Program-made: the position numbers and the translations under genes
Shown: positions 8,336 to 17,223 of the stretch, piece by piece
Numbering within the stretch: position 1 is the stretch's first letter
Layout: the number at the start of each line of letters is the position of its first letter
The notes under the pieces: model-generated
Told to the model about the DNA's origin: nothing
The model's input: only the letters and a program-made list of their open reading frames with translations
Database searches by the model: none
From: JADKAV01 sp041393775
GTDB lineage: Bacteria; Actinomycetota; Actinomycetes; S36-B12; UBA10799
Length of the DNA stretch: 64,000 bases
Direction: 5' to 3'
Assembly: GCA_041393775.1 (NCBI GenBank)
Contig: JAWKJM010000003.1
Coordinates: forward strand, 62,001-126,000

Positions 8336-10108
8336 TCAGCCCTTGGGCTCTTGGTGCATCTTCTTGAACGACTGCAACGCGGGCGCCCAGAGGTGCTCGA
8401 CGTTGTTCACATCGACCTGCACGACCGCCGGGCCACCGCAGTCACGGGCCTTCTCGAGCGCCCCGCGCAGATCGGCGCTGTCGGTGACGTGCTCTCCGTG
8501 GGCGCCGAACGCCTCGGCCATCAGGTCGTAGCGGCACGGTGCGAAGTCGGCGTAGACCACCTGGTCGTCGGGCAGCGACTTGTTGGTCAGCATCTTGCGG
8601 GCCACGGTGGCGACCGGATGCGCCGCGATCTGCTGGCTCATCTTGACCATGCCCCACTGGCCGTCGACGAGCACGACGAACACGATCGGCAGGTTGAGCC
8701 GGACAGCGCTCTCGACCTCGCTGGAGTGCATCCCGAACGCACCGTCGCCGGTGAGCAGGCAGACCCGTCGATCCGGTGCGGCGACCGCCGCGCCGAGCGC
8801 CTGCCCCATACCCGCGCCGAGCATGCCGAACTTGAACGTCGACAGCGTCGACCGGGTGATGTTCGCGTCGTGGTAGAAGTTCGACCACACTGCGGTGTTG
8901 CCGCCGTCGAAGACCCACAGCGTGTCCTCGGGCATCACGGCTTGCGCGACCGACGGGACGTGAGCCGGGTGGACCGGTGAGCCGTGCGAGGCCAGCGGCT
9001 TGTCCAGCTTCTCGCGCTCCTTGGTCCACTCGTCGCGCCAGCCCTTGAGCTTCTCGGTGCGGGCCGACTGGTTCTTCGGCGCGCCGAGTTCGGCCACCGT
9101 GTCCGCCAGCGCGCGCAGGGCTTCCTTCGCGTCGGCGAGGATGGCGACCTCGACCGGCTTGTTCACCCCGAGCCGGTCCTCGTCGTTGTCGATCTGGATG
9201 GTGCGCTGTCTGCCTGGCTGCGCCCAGTTCGGGGCCTTGCCCCACCAGTCCGTCTCACCGACCCGCGAGCCCACGATCAGCGCGACGTCCGCTGCGTTGC
9301 GGACCTCGTCGCACACGGCCAGCGCGGTCATCGGGATCGACTCCAACTGGCCCTCGGGAATCGCGCCACGGCCCGCCCACGAGGTCGTCACCGGCGCGGC
9401 CAGCAGTTGCGCGAGCCTCGCCAGTTCTTCCTCGGCACCGGCGTGGTAAACCCCCGACCCGGCGTGGATCACGGGCTGCTCGGCGTCGAGCAGCATCCGG
9501 GCGGCACGCTCGACCAGCACCGGGTCGGCCTGGATCGGCGTGGTCCGCCGGTAGCTCTCCGGCGCGCGGATCGCGGACTCCTCCAGGCCGGTCGGCTGGT
9601 TGATGATGTTCTCCGGGATGTCGAGGTGCACCACCCCGGGGCGTCCGGTGAAACTCACCCGCAACGCCCGCCGCAGCAGTTCCGGGATGCGGTCGGCCGA
9701 GGGCACGTGCCCGGCCCATTTGGTCATCGGCGCGGTCACGTCGACCTGGTCGAAGTACTGGTACGTGCCACCTCGGTCGGGGTAGGCGATGCCCACCCGG
9801 CGCGACGAGGTGATGAGCAGGATGCGGTTGCCCTCGCCTTGTTCCACAGCGACGCCGGGGAGCACGTTTGCCACACCCGGGCCGTTGGAGGCCATCGCCA
9901 CCCCGAGCCTTCCCGTGACTCGTGCATAGGCGCCAGCCATGTGCATCGCGGCCGCCTCGTGGCGGGGCGAGTGGAGTTCGATCCCGCTGTCGGCCAGCGC
10001 CCGATAGAGCCCGAAGTACGTCCCGTCGATGATCCCGAACATGTCCTCGACGCCCTCCGCGGCGAGCATCTTCGCGACTACCTGACCACCGGTCAGTCCC
10101 TTTGCCAT
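8336..10108 (-). CDS. thiamine pyrophosphate-dependent enzyme, acetolactate synthase-like
   Basis: 590 aa with the three-domain layout of acetolactate synthase, benzoylformate decarboxylase and oxalyl-CoA decarboxylase: N-terminal TPP-binding domain with the activating Glu in SPRHEAAAMHMA, central domain, and C-terminal TPP domain with TGDGAFGMHSSEVE. The second half of the TPP motif reads LVDGQWGMVK, with Asp where ALS has Asn. A perfect AAGGAGG lies before ATG 10108, which fixes the start. First gene of a four-gene operon with epimerase, SDR and BASS transporter, pointing to a specific catabolic route and not branched-chain amino acid synthesis; no small regulatory subunit is present. Confidence 0.87.
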   Translation of the reverse strand: MAKGLTGGQVVAKMLAAEGVEDMFGIIDGTYFGLYRALADSGIELHSPRHEAAAMHMAGAYARVTGRLGVAMASNGPGVANVLPGVAVEQGEGNRILLITSSRRVGIAYPDRGGTYQYFDQVDVTAPMTKWAGHVPSADRIPELLRRALRVSFTGRPGVVHLDIPENIINQPTGLEESAIRAPESYRRTTPIQADPVLVERAARMLLDAEQPVIHAGSGVYHAGAEEELARLAQLLAAPVTTSWAGRGAIPEGQLESIPMTALAVCDEVRNAADVALIVGSRVGETDWWGKAPNWAQPGRQRTIQIDNDEDRLGVNKPVEVAILADAKEALRALADTVAELGAPKNQSARTEKLKGWRDEWTKEREKLDKPLASHGSPVHPAHVPSVAQAVMPEDTLWVFDGGNTAVWSNFYHDANITRSTLSTFKFGMLGAGMGQALGAAVAAPDRRVCLLTGDGAFGMHSSEVESAVRLNLPIVFVVLVDGQWGMVKMSQQIAAHPVATVARKMLTNKSLPDDQVVYADFAPCRYDLMAEAFGAHGEHVTDSADLRGALEKARDCGGPAVVQVDVNNVEHLWAPALQSFKKMHQEPKG

Positions 10109-10293
10109 CACGACCTCCTTGTACGCGGTTCCACTTCCGACCCTAGGCGGGTGCTCGTGGGGATGTCCGGTGAACGGGGACGGACCATCCGTTCGGCGGG
10201 GTGGCGCCGTCTCGAGTGTCATGGAGTTGACGAGGCCGGGGTGTCCGGGAATCCCGCGGCAATGTGCTCTCCCCGGTTGGCCAGCACCAGGCG

Positions 10294-10473
10294 GTGAACC
10301 GTAGATTCGCAAGCGTGGCTCATCTTCTCCTCGGACGCGGCGACGGTGTCAAGGTGCCGACCGACGACCTCGTGATGCACGAGGTGTCCGCCCGGCACGA
10401 CGAGGGGCAGGCGAAGGCGGGCCTGCAAGGCCGGGTCACGGACCTGCGTCTGGTTCGGATTCCGGTGGGCTGA
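10294..10473 (+). CDS. possible small protein upstream of def, 52-59 aa
   Basis: An open frame with GTG starts at 10294 or 10315 ends with a TGA whose last base is the first base of the def ATG (TGATG overlap at 10471-10475). Such an overlap is the normal sign of translational coupling in this genome. The product is basic and soluble (SVAHLLLGRGDGVKVPTDD) and matches no family I know. No strong ribosome binding site is seen, so the evidence rests on the overlap and on coding-like composition. Confidence 0.4.
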   Translation: MNRRFASVAHLLLGRGDGVKVPTDDLVMHEVSARHDEGQAKAGLQGRVTDLRLVRIPVG

Positions 10474-11021
10474 TGGGCGAGCGCGAGCCCGGTTTCTCGG
10501 GCATCGAAGGAGTGGTCCGGCCGATCGTGCAGGTGGGTGACCCGGTGTTGTCCACGCGCTGCGAGGAGGTGACCGTCTTCGGCGACGACCTGCGCCATCT
10601 GCTGGCCGACATGTTCGCCAGCATGTACGCCGCCGACGGGGTGGGCCTGGCCGCGAACCAGATCGGCGTGGGCGTGCGGGTGTTCGTCTACGACTGTCCC
10701 GACGCCGACCAGAAGTACCACCGCGGCGTCATGATCAACCCCACCCTCGTCATGCCGGCCGAGCGCCGCCTGGACTCCGACGACGAGGGGTGCCTGTCGG
10801 TGCGCGGGCAGTTCGCGCCCCTGGCCCGCCCGGATTTTGCCGCCGTCACCGGCTTCGACCAGGACGGGCAGCCGATCGAGGTCAGCGGTGACGGGCTGCT
10901 GGCACGGTGCCTGCAGCACGAGTACGACCACCTCGAGGGGATGTTGTACATCGACCGGTTGCCGGCACGCGCGCGCAAGAAGGTGCTCAAGGCCTACGCC
11001 GAGGAGCACCAGGCGCTTTAG
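10473..11021 (+). CDS. def: peptide deformylase
   Basis: 182 aa. All three PDF motifs are intact: GVGLAANQIG (motif I, Gly56-Gln63), EGCLSV (motif II, metal ligand Cys107) and QHEYDHLEG (motif III, ligands His149 and His153, catalytic Glu150). It removes the formyl group from N-terminal methionine of nascent proteins in the cytosol, using Fe2+ or another divalent metal. The start overlaps the stop of a small upstream frame. The stop is followed 2 bp later by repeat C1. Actinobacteria often have more than one def, so this need not be the only copy. Confidence 0.95.
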   Translation: MGEREPGFSGIEGVVRPIVQVGDPVLSTRCEEVTVFGDDLRHLLADMFASMYAADGVGLAANQIGVGVRVFVYDCPDADQKYHRGVMINPTLVMPAERRLDSDDEGCLSVRGQFAPLARPDFAAVTGFDQDGQPIEVSGDGLLARCLQHEYDHLEGMLYIDRLPARARKKVLKAYAEEHQAL

Positions 11022-11023
11022 CG

Positions 11024-11072
11024 GGACTTTGGGCAGAACGCGTCACTGACTGACCGGATACGCCCAAAGTCC
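11024..11072. repeat. repeat family C, copy 1 (49 bp)
   Basis: Outer arms GGACTTTGGGC (11024-11034) and GCCCAAAGTCC (11062-11072), inner pair GTCA-N5-TGAC. It lies 2 bp after the def stop and 6 bp before the stop codon of the convergent Gfo/Idh gene. There is no T-tract on either strand. Confidence 0.85.
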
Positions 11073-11078
11073 CCGGCG

Positions 11079-12155
11079 TCACCCCGTCGGCGGCGGCGGT
11101 GGCCCGGGCTCGACGTCGATCCGGGTGCCCTCGGCCGCCGAGCGGTGCGCGGCCAGCGAGAACGCCAGCAGGTCGCGTCCCTGCTCGCCGGTGAGTACCG
11201 GATCACCGCCGTCCTCGAGTGCGTGGACGAAATGCCGGCCGGACTTGATGAACGACACCCCCCAGTCGGATTTCATGTCGTCCATGTGGGTGGTCACCTG
11301 GTTCTTGTAGAGGATCACCGGCGCGACGTCCAGCATCCGGCCGTGCCCGCGCGTCACCCAGATCACGCCCTTGCTCCCGACGACCTCGATGCCGTCGTCC
11401 TGGCCGTAGTAGCGCCCGTGCATCTGCAGTTCCGGCGAGAAGGTGGCCTGGAACGTGCCCACCGCGCCGTCGGCGTACTGCCACGAAACCAGCGACGGCG
11501 AGTCCAGCATCCCGTTGAAACTGTTGCCGATGTAGGCGTGCACGCTCTTGGGGAACCCGTGCAGGTACCACGCGGAGGAGAACTTGTGGTGCCCGTCGTC
11601 GAAGACCTGCGGGCCGCCACCGCTTCGGCTCATGTCGAAGCGCCACGCCATCGCCTCGGCCGGCACCTCCCAGCCCTGTGTCGAGTAACCCGCCGACGAC
11701 TTCACCCGGATGCTCAGCACGTCCCCGATCTCGCCGTTGTCGATCAGGTTGCGGGCACGCTGGATCGGCGGGTAGAAGACGAAGTTCTCGAACAGTTTCA
11801 GCCTCACCCCGGCCCGGGCTGCCGTGTCGATGATCGCCTGTGCCTGGGCGACGTCCATGGCCATCGGCTTCTGCAGCGAGATGTGCTTGCCTGCCGCCGC
11901 CGCCTGTTCGGCGATCTGTTCATGCAGATCGTGAGGCACCAGCACTTCCACCATGTCCACGTCGTCGCGCGCCAGCAGTTCGGCGGCGTCGGCGTGGCGG
12001 GCGGACTCCGGCACCGACCAGGCCGCCCCGCGGGTGTTCCGGTTCTTCTCGTCCGGATCGGCCACGGCGGTGATCGTGGCGTGCTTGGTCTTCAGGTAGG
12101 CTGCGGCGTGCAGGTCGGAGATCCGCCCGCAACCGATGATGCCGACTCTGATCAT
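11079..12155 (-). CDS. Gfo/Idh/MocA family oxidoreductase
   Basis: 358 aa. The N-terminal Rossmann domain starts IGCGRISDLHAAAY; the EKP-type motif appears as LQKPMAM, and the C-terminal domain holds the DDGHHKFSSAWYL segment with the family's catalytic histidine region. Members oxidise or reduce sugars, cyclitols such as myo-inositol, and related carbonyls with NAD(P). Fourth gene of the minus-strand operon after the IolD-like enzyme, aldehyde dehydrogenase and dehydratase; its ATG overlaps the dehydratase stop by 4 bp. The context favours a first-step cyclitol or sugar dehydrogenase. Confidence 0.9.
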   Translation of the reverse strand: MIRVGIIGCGRISDLHAAAYLKTKHATITAVADPDEKNRNTRGAAWSVPESARHADAAELLARDDVDMVEVLVPHDLHEQIAEQAAAAGKHISLQKPMAMDVAQAQAIIDTAARAGVRLKLFENFVFYPPIQRARNLIDNGEIGDVLSIRVKSSAGYSTQGWEVPAEAMAWRFDMSRSGGGPQVFDDGHHKFSSAWYLHGFPKSVHAYIGNSFNGMLDSPSLVSWQYADGAVGTFQATFSPELQMHGRYYGQDDGIEVVGSKGVIWVTRGHGRMLDVAPVILYKNQVTTHMDDMKSDWGVSFIKSGRHFVHALEDGGDPVLTGEQGRDLLAFSLAAHRSAAEGTRIDVEPGPPPPPTG

Positions 12156-13831
12156 GGTTCCTCCCAGAGGTCGAGGTCCGCACCGAGATGTGCCTGCTGC
12201 ACATGCTCGTTGTACAACTTGCGCCAGCCGGTGGCGCGGTCCGGCGGCCGTGTCCAGGCCGCCCGCCGGGCCTGCAGTTCCGCCGCGGGGACGAGCAGGT
12301 CCAACCGCCCGCCCGGGACGTCGAGGCGGATCCGGTCCCCGGTGCGCACCAGGGCCAACGGCCCGCCCACCGCTGCCTCCGGCGCGACGTGCAGCACAAC
12401 CGTCCCGTAGGCCGTGCCGCTCATCCGGGCATCCGACACCCGCACCATGTCCCGGACCCCCTGCTCGGCGAGCCGCCGGGGGATCGGGAAGGATCCAGCC
12501 TCGGGCATCCCGGCGCCGACCGGACCGGCGTTGCGCATCACCAGGATCGTGTCGGCCGTGATCGGCAGGTCCGGATCGTCGAGCCGTTCAGCGACGTCCT
12601 CCGGCGACTCGAAGACGACCGCGGGCGCCTCATGCACGAGCAAGTCGTCGCTGGCGGCCGCCACCTTGATCACCGCGCCGTCGGGGGCCAAGGACCCGCG
12701 CACCACCGCCAGCCCACCGGCGGGCTTGACCGGATCGGACAGCGGACGGATCGTCGTGGTGCCCGGCGTCGTAACGGTGCCCAACCGGTCGGCCAGCGTG
12801 CCGCCCTCGACCACCGGCGCCCCGGGCCGCAGAAACTCGCGCAGCACCGTGAGCAGCGCTGGCACGCCGCCGGCCCGGTGCAGGTCCTCCAAGTAGCCAC
12901 TGCCCGCCGGCTTGAGGTCGGCGATGACCGGGACGTCCCGGGAGACCGCCGCGAAGTCGTCGAGTTCCAAGTCGACCCCGGCCCGGTGCGCGATGGCCAG
13001 CAGATGCACGACGGCGTTGGTCGAACCGCCGATGGCCGCCAGCACCACCAGCGCGTTGTGCAGCGAATCCGCGGTGACCAACTCGCGCATCGGGACGCCG
13101 CCGTCGGCCAGCCCTACCGCGGTGCGTCCGGCCGCCACCCCCGCGCGCAAGCGGTCACCGGTGGGGGCGGGCGCGGTGGCAGAACCCGGAAGCGCAAGGC
13201 CCATCGCCTCCACGATGCAAGCCATGGTCGAGGCCGTGCCCATGACCATGCAGGTGCCGGCGGTGGTGGCTAGAGCGGTCTGCACCTCGTCGATCTCGGA
13301 GTCGTCCAGGTCGCCGGCCCGGTGGCTCGCCCACATGCGGCGGCAGTCCGTGCAGGCGCCGAGTCGCTGGCCCTGGTAGGAGGAGGTGAGCATCGGCCCG
13401 GTCACCAGTGACACCGCGGGCACCCCGGCCGACACCGCGGCCATCACCTGTGCCGGGACGGTCTTGTCGCAGCCGCCGACCAGCACGGCCGCGTCCATGG
13501 GCTGTGCGCGCAGGAGTTCCTCTGTCACCATCGCGTCCAGGTTGCGGAACAGCATCGACGTCGGATTCAGCAGGATCTCCGGCAGCGACATCGAGCCGAA
13601 CACCATCGGCAGGCCACCCGCTTCCAGGACTCCGCGCTTGACCGCGGCCACGAGTTCGGGCATCTGCCGGTGGCACGTCGTGTAGTCACTGGAGGTGTCG
13701 ACGATCCCGATCACCGGCCGGTCCAGGTCGTCGGAGTCGTAGCCGGCCGACGCCAGGAACGCCCCGCGCAGGAAGCGGCTGAAACCCCGGTCCCCGTAGG
13801 ACGTCAGCCCGCGATCGAATCCTCGGCTCAT
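12152..13831 (-). CDS. IlvD/Edd family dehydratase (sugar-acid or dihydroxyacid dehydratase)
   Basis: 559 aa, full length for the family. Three cysteines at the expected Fe-S ligand places are present: Cys53 in TTCHRQM, Cys121 in GGCDKT and Cys194 in AGTCMVMGTAS, the pattern of the [2Fe-2S] dehydratases (DHAD, L-arabinonate and xylonate dehydratases). It removes water from a 2,3-dihydroxy acid to give a 2-keto acid. The surrounding catabolic genes and divergent sugar transporter favour a sugar-acid substrate over branched-chain amino acid biosynthesis. Both ends overlap neighbours by 4 bp. Confidence 0.9.
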   Translation of the reverse strand: MSRGFDRGLTSYGDRGFSRFLRGAFLASAGYDSDDLDRPVIGIVDTSSDYTTCHRQMPELVAAVKRGVLEAGGLPMVFGSMSLPEILLNPTSMLFRNLDAMVTEELLRAQPMDAAVLVGGCDKTVPAQVMAAVSAGVPAVSLVTGPMLTSSYQGQRLGACTDCRRMWASHRAGDLDDSEIDEVQTALATTAGTCMVMGTASTMACIVEAMGLALPGSATAPAPTGDRLRAGVAAGRTAVGLADGGVPMRELVTADSLHNALVVLAAIGGSTNAVVHLLAIAHRAGVDLELDDFAAVSRDVPVIADLKPAGSGYLEDLHRAGGVPALLTVLREFLRPGAPVVEGGTLADRLGTVTTPGTTTIRPLSDPVKPAGGLAVVRGSLAPDGAVIKVAAASDDLLVHEAPAVVFESPEDVAERLDDPDLPITADTILVMRNAGPVGAGMPEAGSFPIPRRLAEQGVRDMVRVSDARMSGTAYGTVVLHVAPEAAVGGPLALVRTGDRIRLDVPGGRLDLLVPAAELQARRAAWTRPPDRATGWRKLYNEHVQQAHLGADLDLWEEP

Positions 13832-15276
13832 GAGGGCGGGCCGGGAAGCAGGACGTTGACGTACTTGGCGTGGGTGTAGGCCTCGACCCCCTCGGTTCCG
13901 CCCTCCCGGCCGAATCCGGAGTACTTGACTCCTCCGAACGGCGCCTCCGCGGTGGCGATCGTCAGATGGTTCACGCCGACCATCCCGGTCTCCAGCGCCT
14001 CCGATGCGCGGTAGGCGGTGTCGAGGTCACGGGTGTACACGAACCCGGCCAGGCCGTAGGCCGTGGAGTTGGCCAGGGCGACCGCGTCGTCGAAGCCGCT
14101 GAAGGGGGTGATGGGAGCGATCGGCCCGAACGGCTCGTCGGTCATCACCGACATGTCCGTGGTCACGTTGGTCAGCACGGTGGGTTCGAAGAAGAAGCCG
14201 GCCTGGAACTCCTCGGGCCGCACCCCGCCGTGCGCCAGCGTGGCCCCCTTGTCGACCGCGTCGGCCACCATGGCCTCCACCGCTTCCCGGCGTTTGGCCG
14301 AGCCCAGCGGGCCCATGTCGCTGCGCGGGTCCCGGCCGGGTCCCAGCCGCAGTTGCCGGGTCTGGTCGACGAACGCCGCGGTGAACGTCTCGGCCACCGA
14401 TTCGTGCACGAGGAACCGGCTGGCCGAGATGCAGACCTGGCCCGCGTTGCGGAACTTGCCCAGAGCTGCGGCTCGGGCGGCGGCGTCGATGTCGGCGTCG
14501 GGGAACACCAGGACCGGCGAGTGCCCGCCGAGTTCCATGGACACCGACTTCAGCGTCTTGGCGGCCAGCGTGGTCAAGGCGATGCCCACCGGCACCGACC
14601 CGGTCAGGGTCACCTTCCGGATGATCGGCGAGGTGAGCAGTTGCTCGCTGAGCGCGGGCGGCTCCCCGGTGACCATGTTGAGCACCCCGGCGGGCAGTCC
14701 GGCGCGCTCGGCGGCTTCGGCGAACAACAGGCAACTCAGCGGCGCTTCGATCGGTGGCACCACCACCAGCGAGCATCCCACGGCCAGGGCCGGCGCGATC
14801 TTGCGCGCGGGCAGCAGTGACGGGAAGTTCCACGGCGCGAAGGCGGCGACCGGCCCGACCGGCTCGCGCCGCACCGTGATCCGCATCTGCGTGCTGTGCC
14901 CGTCGACCGTGCGGCCGTAGATGCGGCGGGCCTCGTCGGCGTACCAGTCGAACTGGTCGGCGCTGGACAGCACCTCCGCCTTCGCCTGCGCCAGCGGCTT
15001 GCCCTGCTCGGCGGTCATCACCTCGGCGTATCGGTCGACCTCGGCGCGCACGATCCGCGCCATCTCCCGCAGGACCGCGGATCGTTCCCAGGCACCGGTC
15101 GCGCGCCAGGCCCCGAAGCCGGCCTGCGCCGCGGACAGGGCCTCATCCACGTCTGCGGTGGTGGCCACCGGCACCGAGGTCACAGCTTCTTCGGTGGCCG
15201 GGTCGAGGACGTCCACCCGGGCACCGTCGGACGCCTCGCGCCACTGCCCGTCGATGTACAGGTTGTTCGGGGTCAT
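13828..15276 (-). CDS. NAD(P)-dependent aldehyde dehydrogenase
   Basis: 482 aa, usual length. Family motifs: AFAPWNFPSLLPARK (cofactor and oxyanion Asn), LTGSVPVG, catalytic Glu in MELGGHSPVL, catalytic Cys in NAGQVCISASRF, and EPFGP. It resembles the succinate-semialdehyde/glycolaldehyde group. The start at ATG 15276 lies one base after the upstream IolD-like stop; a longer frame would overlap that gene. Second gene of the operon. It would oxidise an aldehyde produced by the dehydratase/hydrolase route to an acid. Confidence 0.92.
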   Translation of the reverse strand: MTPNNLYIDGQWREASDGARVDVLDPATEEAVTSVPVATTADVDEALSAAQAGFGAWRATGAWERSAVLREMARIVRAEVDRYAEVMTAEQGKPLAQAKAEVLSSADQFDWYADEARRIYGRTVDGHSTQMRITVRREPVGPVAAFAPWNFPSLLPARKIAPALAVGCSLVVVPPIEAPLSCLLFAEAAERAGLPAGVLNMVTGEPPALSEQLLTSPIIRKVTLTGSVPVGIALTTLAAKTLKSVSMELGGHSPVLVFPDADIDAAARAAALGKFRNAGQVCISASRFLVHESVAETFTAAFVDQTRQLRLGPGRDPRSDMGPLGSAKRREAVEAMVADAVDKGATLAHGGVRPEEFQAGFFFEPTVLTNVTTDMSVMTDEPFGPIAPITPFSGFDDAVALANSTAYGLAGFVYTRDLDTAYRASEALETGMVGVNHLTIATAEAPFGGVKYSGFGREGGTEGVEAYTHAKYVNVLLPGPPS

Positions 15277-15277
15277 C

Positions 15278-17134
15278 TCACAGACCGATCTCATGTCGTA
15301 GCCGTTGGGTGTCCGACACCCAGTTACCGACGTTCCAGCTGCCGTACGCGCCCAAGCCGCCGAGTTCGTCGGGGCCGTAGTAGACAGGCACGTGGATCAC
15401 GGCCATGCCCTTGTAGGCGAGCGCATCGGCCATCGCCTCCCGCAGGGAATCGACACTGTGACCCCCATGCACGGCCAGGACCCCGTCCACCGCCGACGCC
15501 CACCGGACGTAGTCGACGGCCACGGAATCGCTGGTCGCGAAGTCATGACCGTACTGCGCCTCCTGCAGGCTCGAGATGGCCGCCATGCGCCGGTTGTCGA
15601 GGATCACGATCACTGCGTCGGCCCCGTGCTGCACCCCGTCGATCAGCGCCTGCGGGTTCATGGTGAACGAGCCGTCGCCGGTGACCGCGACCGCCTGCCA
15701 GGGCTGCTCCGACAGCGCGGTCGCCAGCGTCGCCGAAGTGGCGAAACCCATGTAGGACGCCCCGCCGTCGGTGATCGTCTGTCCTTCGCGCGTATCGGCG
15801 CTGATCTGGAAACCGTTGGCCTGGACGTCACCGGCGTCGAAGAAGCACACGGCGTTCGCCTTCGCGGCTTCGGTGAGGACCGTATGGATCGCCGCGGGCT
15901 GGGTCATCACTTCGCGCTGCCAGACCTCGTCGAACAGCACCGGGTGGTCGAGCCGTTGCTGTTTGAACGCCTCCCACGCCTTCCGCTGCTGCTGGCACTC
16001 GGTCGGCCAGGTCGTCGGTTGCCTGGTCCCAAGGCGGCGCACCGCCGCGATCAGCAGGTCCAGGGTCGGTCCGGCATCCCCGACCAGCGCGGTGGTGTCG
16101 CTGTAGTGCATCGCCGCGTCGATGTCGGTGTTGATATTGATCACGTGCCGGACGTTGGGGTATCCGGTCCGGCTGCTGTCGGACTGGCACACCGCGCGGG
16201 TGCCGACCGCGACCAGTACGTCGGCGTTGGTCATCGCGTAGTTGCCGGAGATGGAACCCTTCGAACCGCCCACCGTCATGTTGCGGGGGTCGTCGGCCGG
16301 CACGATGCCACTGCTGATCGGCGACGTGACGAACACCGCGTCCGTCAGTTCGGCCAGTTGCTGCAGTTGTGTCCCGCAGCCCTTGGCGCCGCCGCCGATC
16401 TTGACGATGGGACGCCGCGACGACAGCAGGATCTCCGCGGCCTGTTCGTACCCGCCTGCGGCCGGACCCATCGCGGGTGGGGCGCCCGCCGGCAGTTCCC
16501 GCAATGCGAAGTCGGCCAGCACCGCGGGCTGGGTGTTCAGCGGCAGCAGCACAAAGAACGGACCCGGCCGGTGGGGGTGGTCGACGGTGTTCAACCCGCG
16601 CCGGAGGGCGGTGGCGAGGGCCGCGGGCGTGTGCAGCGAATAGGCCTGGCCCATCGTGGCGGCCAGCCGCAGGAAGAGCCCCTGCTCGGCGCGGGGGATC
16701 TGCTGCATGTTGGGGCCCTCGTCCTCGGTGGTCTCGTCGCCGTAGATGTGCCAGACACCCACGCCGTCGCTGGCCGCGACCAGGGAACCGGCCATCGCGT
16801 GCAGAGCGCCCGGGCCGATCGAGGTGACCACCGCCGCCTTCTCGCCGGTCACCCAGCGCAACGCTGTCGCCGCGTGGGAGGCGGCGGTTTCGTGGCGCAC
16901 ATTGAAGACCCGCACGGCGCCGGCCTCGGCGTAGACCCGCAGCACCTCGCCGAGTTCGGTGGAGCCGTGCCCAAACACGGTGATGTAGGTGCGGACACCC
17001 TGGCGCAGCAGGCCGAGCACCAGGGCTTCGGCGAGGGTGAGGTCGGCGCGCGCAGGCAGGGTCCCGCTGTTCAGTGCGTTCTCGAAGCCGCCGTCGTGCG
17101 CGATGGCACGGGCCCTTGCCGAAACCAGATCCAC
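15278..17134 (-). CDS. TPP-dependent hydrolase, IolD-like (trihydroxycyclohexane-1,2-dione hydrolase family)
   Basis: 618 aa. The opening TLAEALVLGLLRQGVRTY and VFGHGSTELGEVL resemble IolD, where the line reads FGHGN..GLG. The activating Glu is in VRHETAASHAA and the TPP motif is TGDGSFTMN...DNRRM. IolD opens the six-membered ring of a cyclic diketone in myo-inositol breakdown; a linear diketone hydrolase is also possible. GTG 17134 has GGGAGGA 5 nt upstream. It is the first gene of the operon, divergent from the MFS gene with an 89-bp shared promoter region. The accompanying genes are not the standard iolBCE set. Confidence 0.82.
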   Translation of the reverse strand: MDLVSARARAIAHDGGFENALNSGTLPARADLTLAEALVLGLLRQGVRTYITVFGHGSTELGEVLRVYAEAGAVRVFNVRHETAASHAATALRWVTGEKAAVVTSIGPGALHAMAGSLVAASDGVGVWHIYGDETTEDEGPNMQQIPRAEQGLFLRLAATMGQAYSLHTPAALATALRRGLNTVDHPHRPGPFFVLLPLNTQPAVLADFALRELPAGAPPAMGPAAGGYEQAAEILLSSRRPIVKIGGGAKGCGTQLQQLAELTDAVFVTSPISSGIVPADDPRNMTVGGSKGSISGNYAMTNADVLVAVGTRAVCQSDSSRTGYPNVRHVININTDIDAAMHYSDTTALVGDAGPTLDLLIAAVRRLGTRQPTTWPTECQQQRKAWEAFKQQRLDHPVLFDEVWQREVMTQPAAIHTVLTEAAKANAVCFFDAGDVQANGFQISADTREGQTITDGGASYMGFATSATLATALSEQPWQAVAVTGDGSFTMNPQALIDGVQHGADAVIVILDNRRMAAISSLQEAQYGHDFATSDSVAVDYVRWASAVDGVLAVHGGHSVDSLREAMADALAYKGMAVIHVPVYYGPDELGGLGAYGSWNVGNWVSDTQRLRHEIGL

Positions 17135-17223
17135 CTGTCCTCCCGGTGCACTCGCGACGATACTCCCAGGGGGTAGGGCGATGCAGCAGGCGTCGAGGCC
17201 GACGACCGGCGTAGTCTGCGGCT

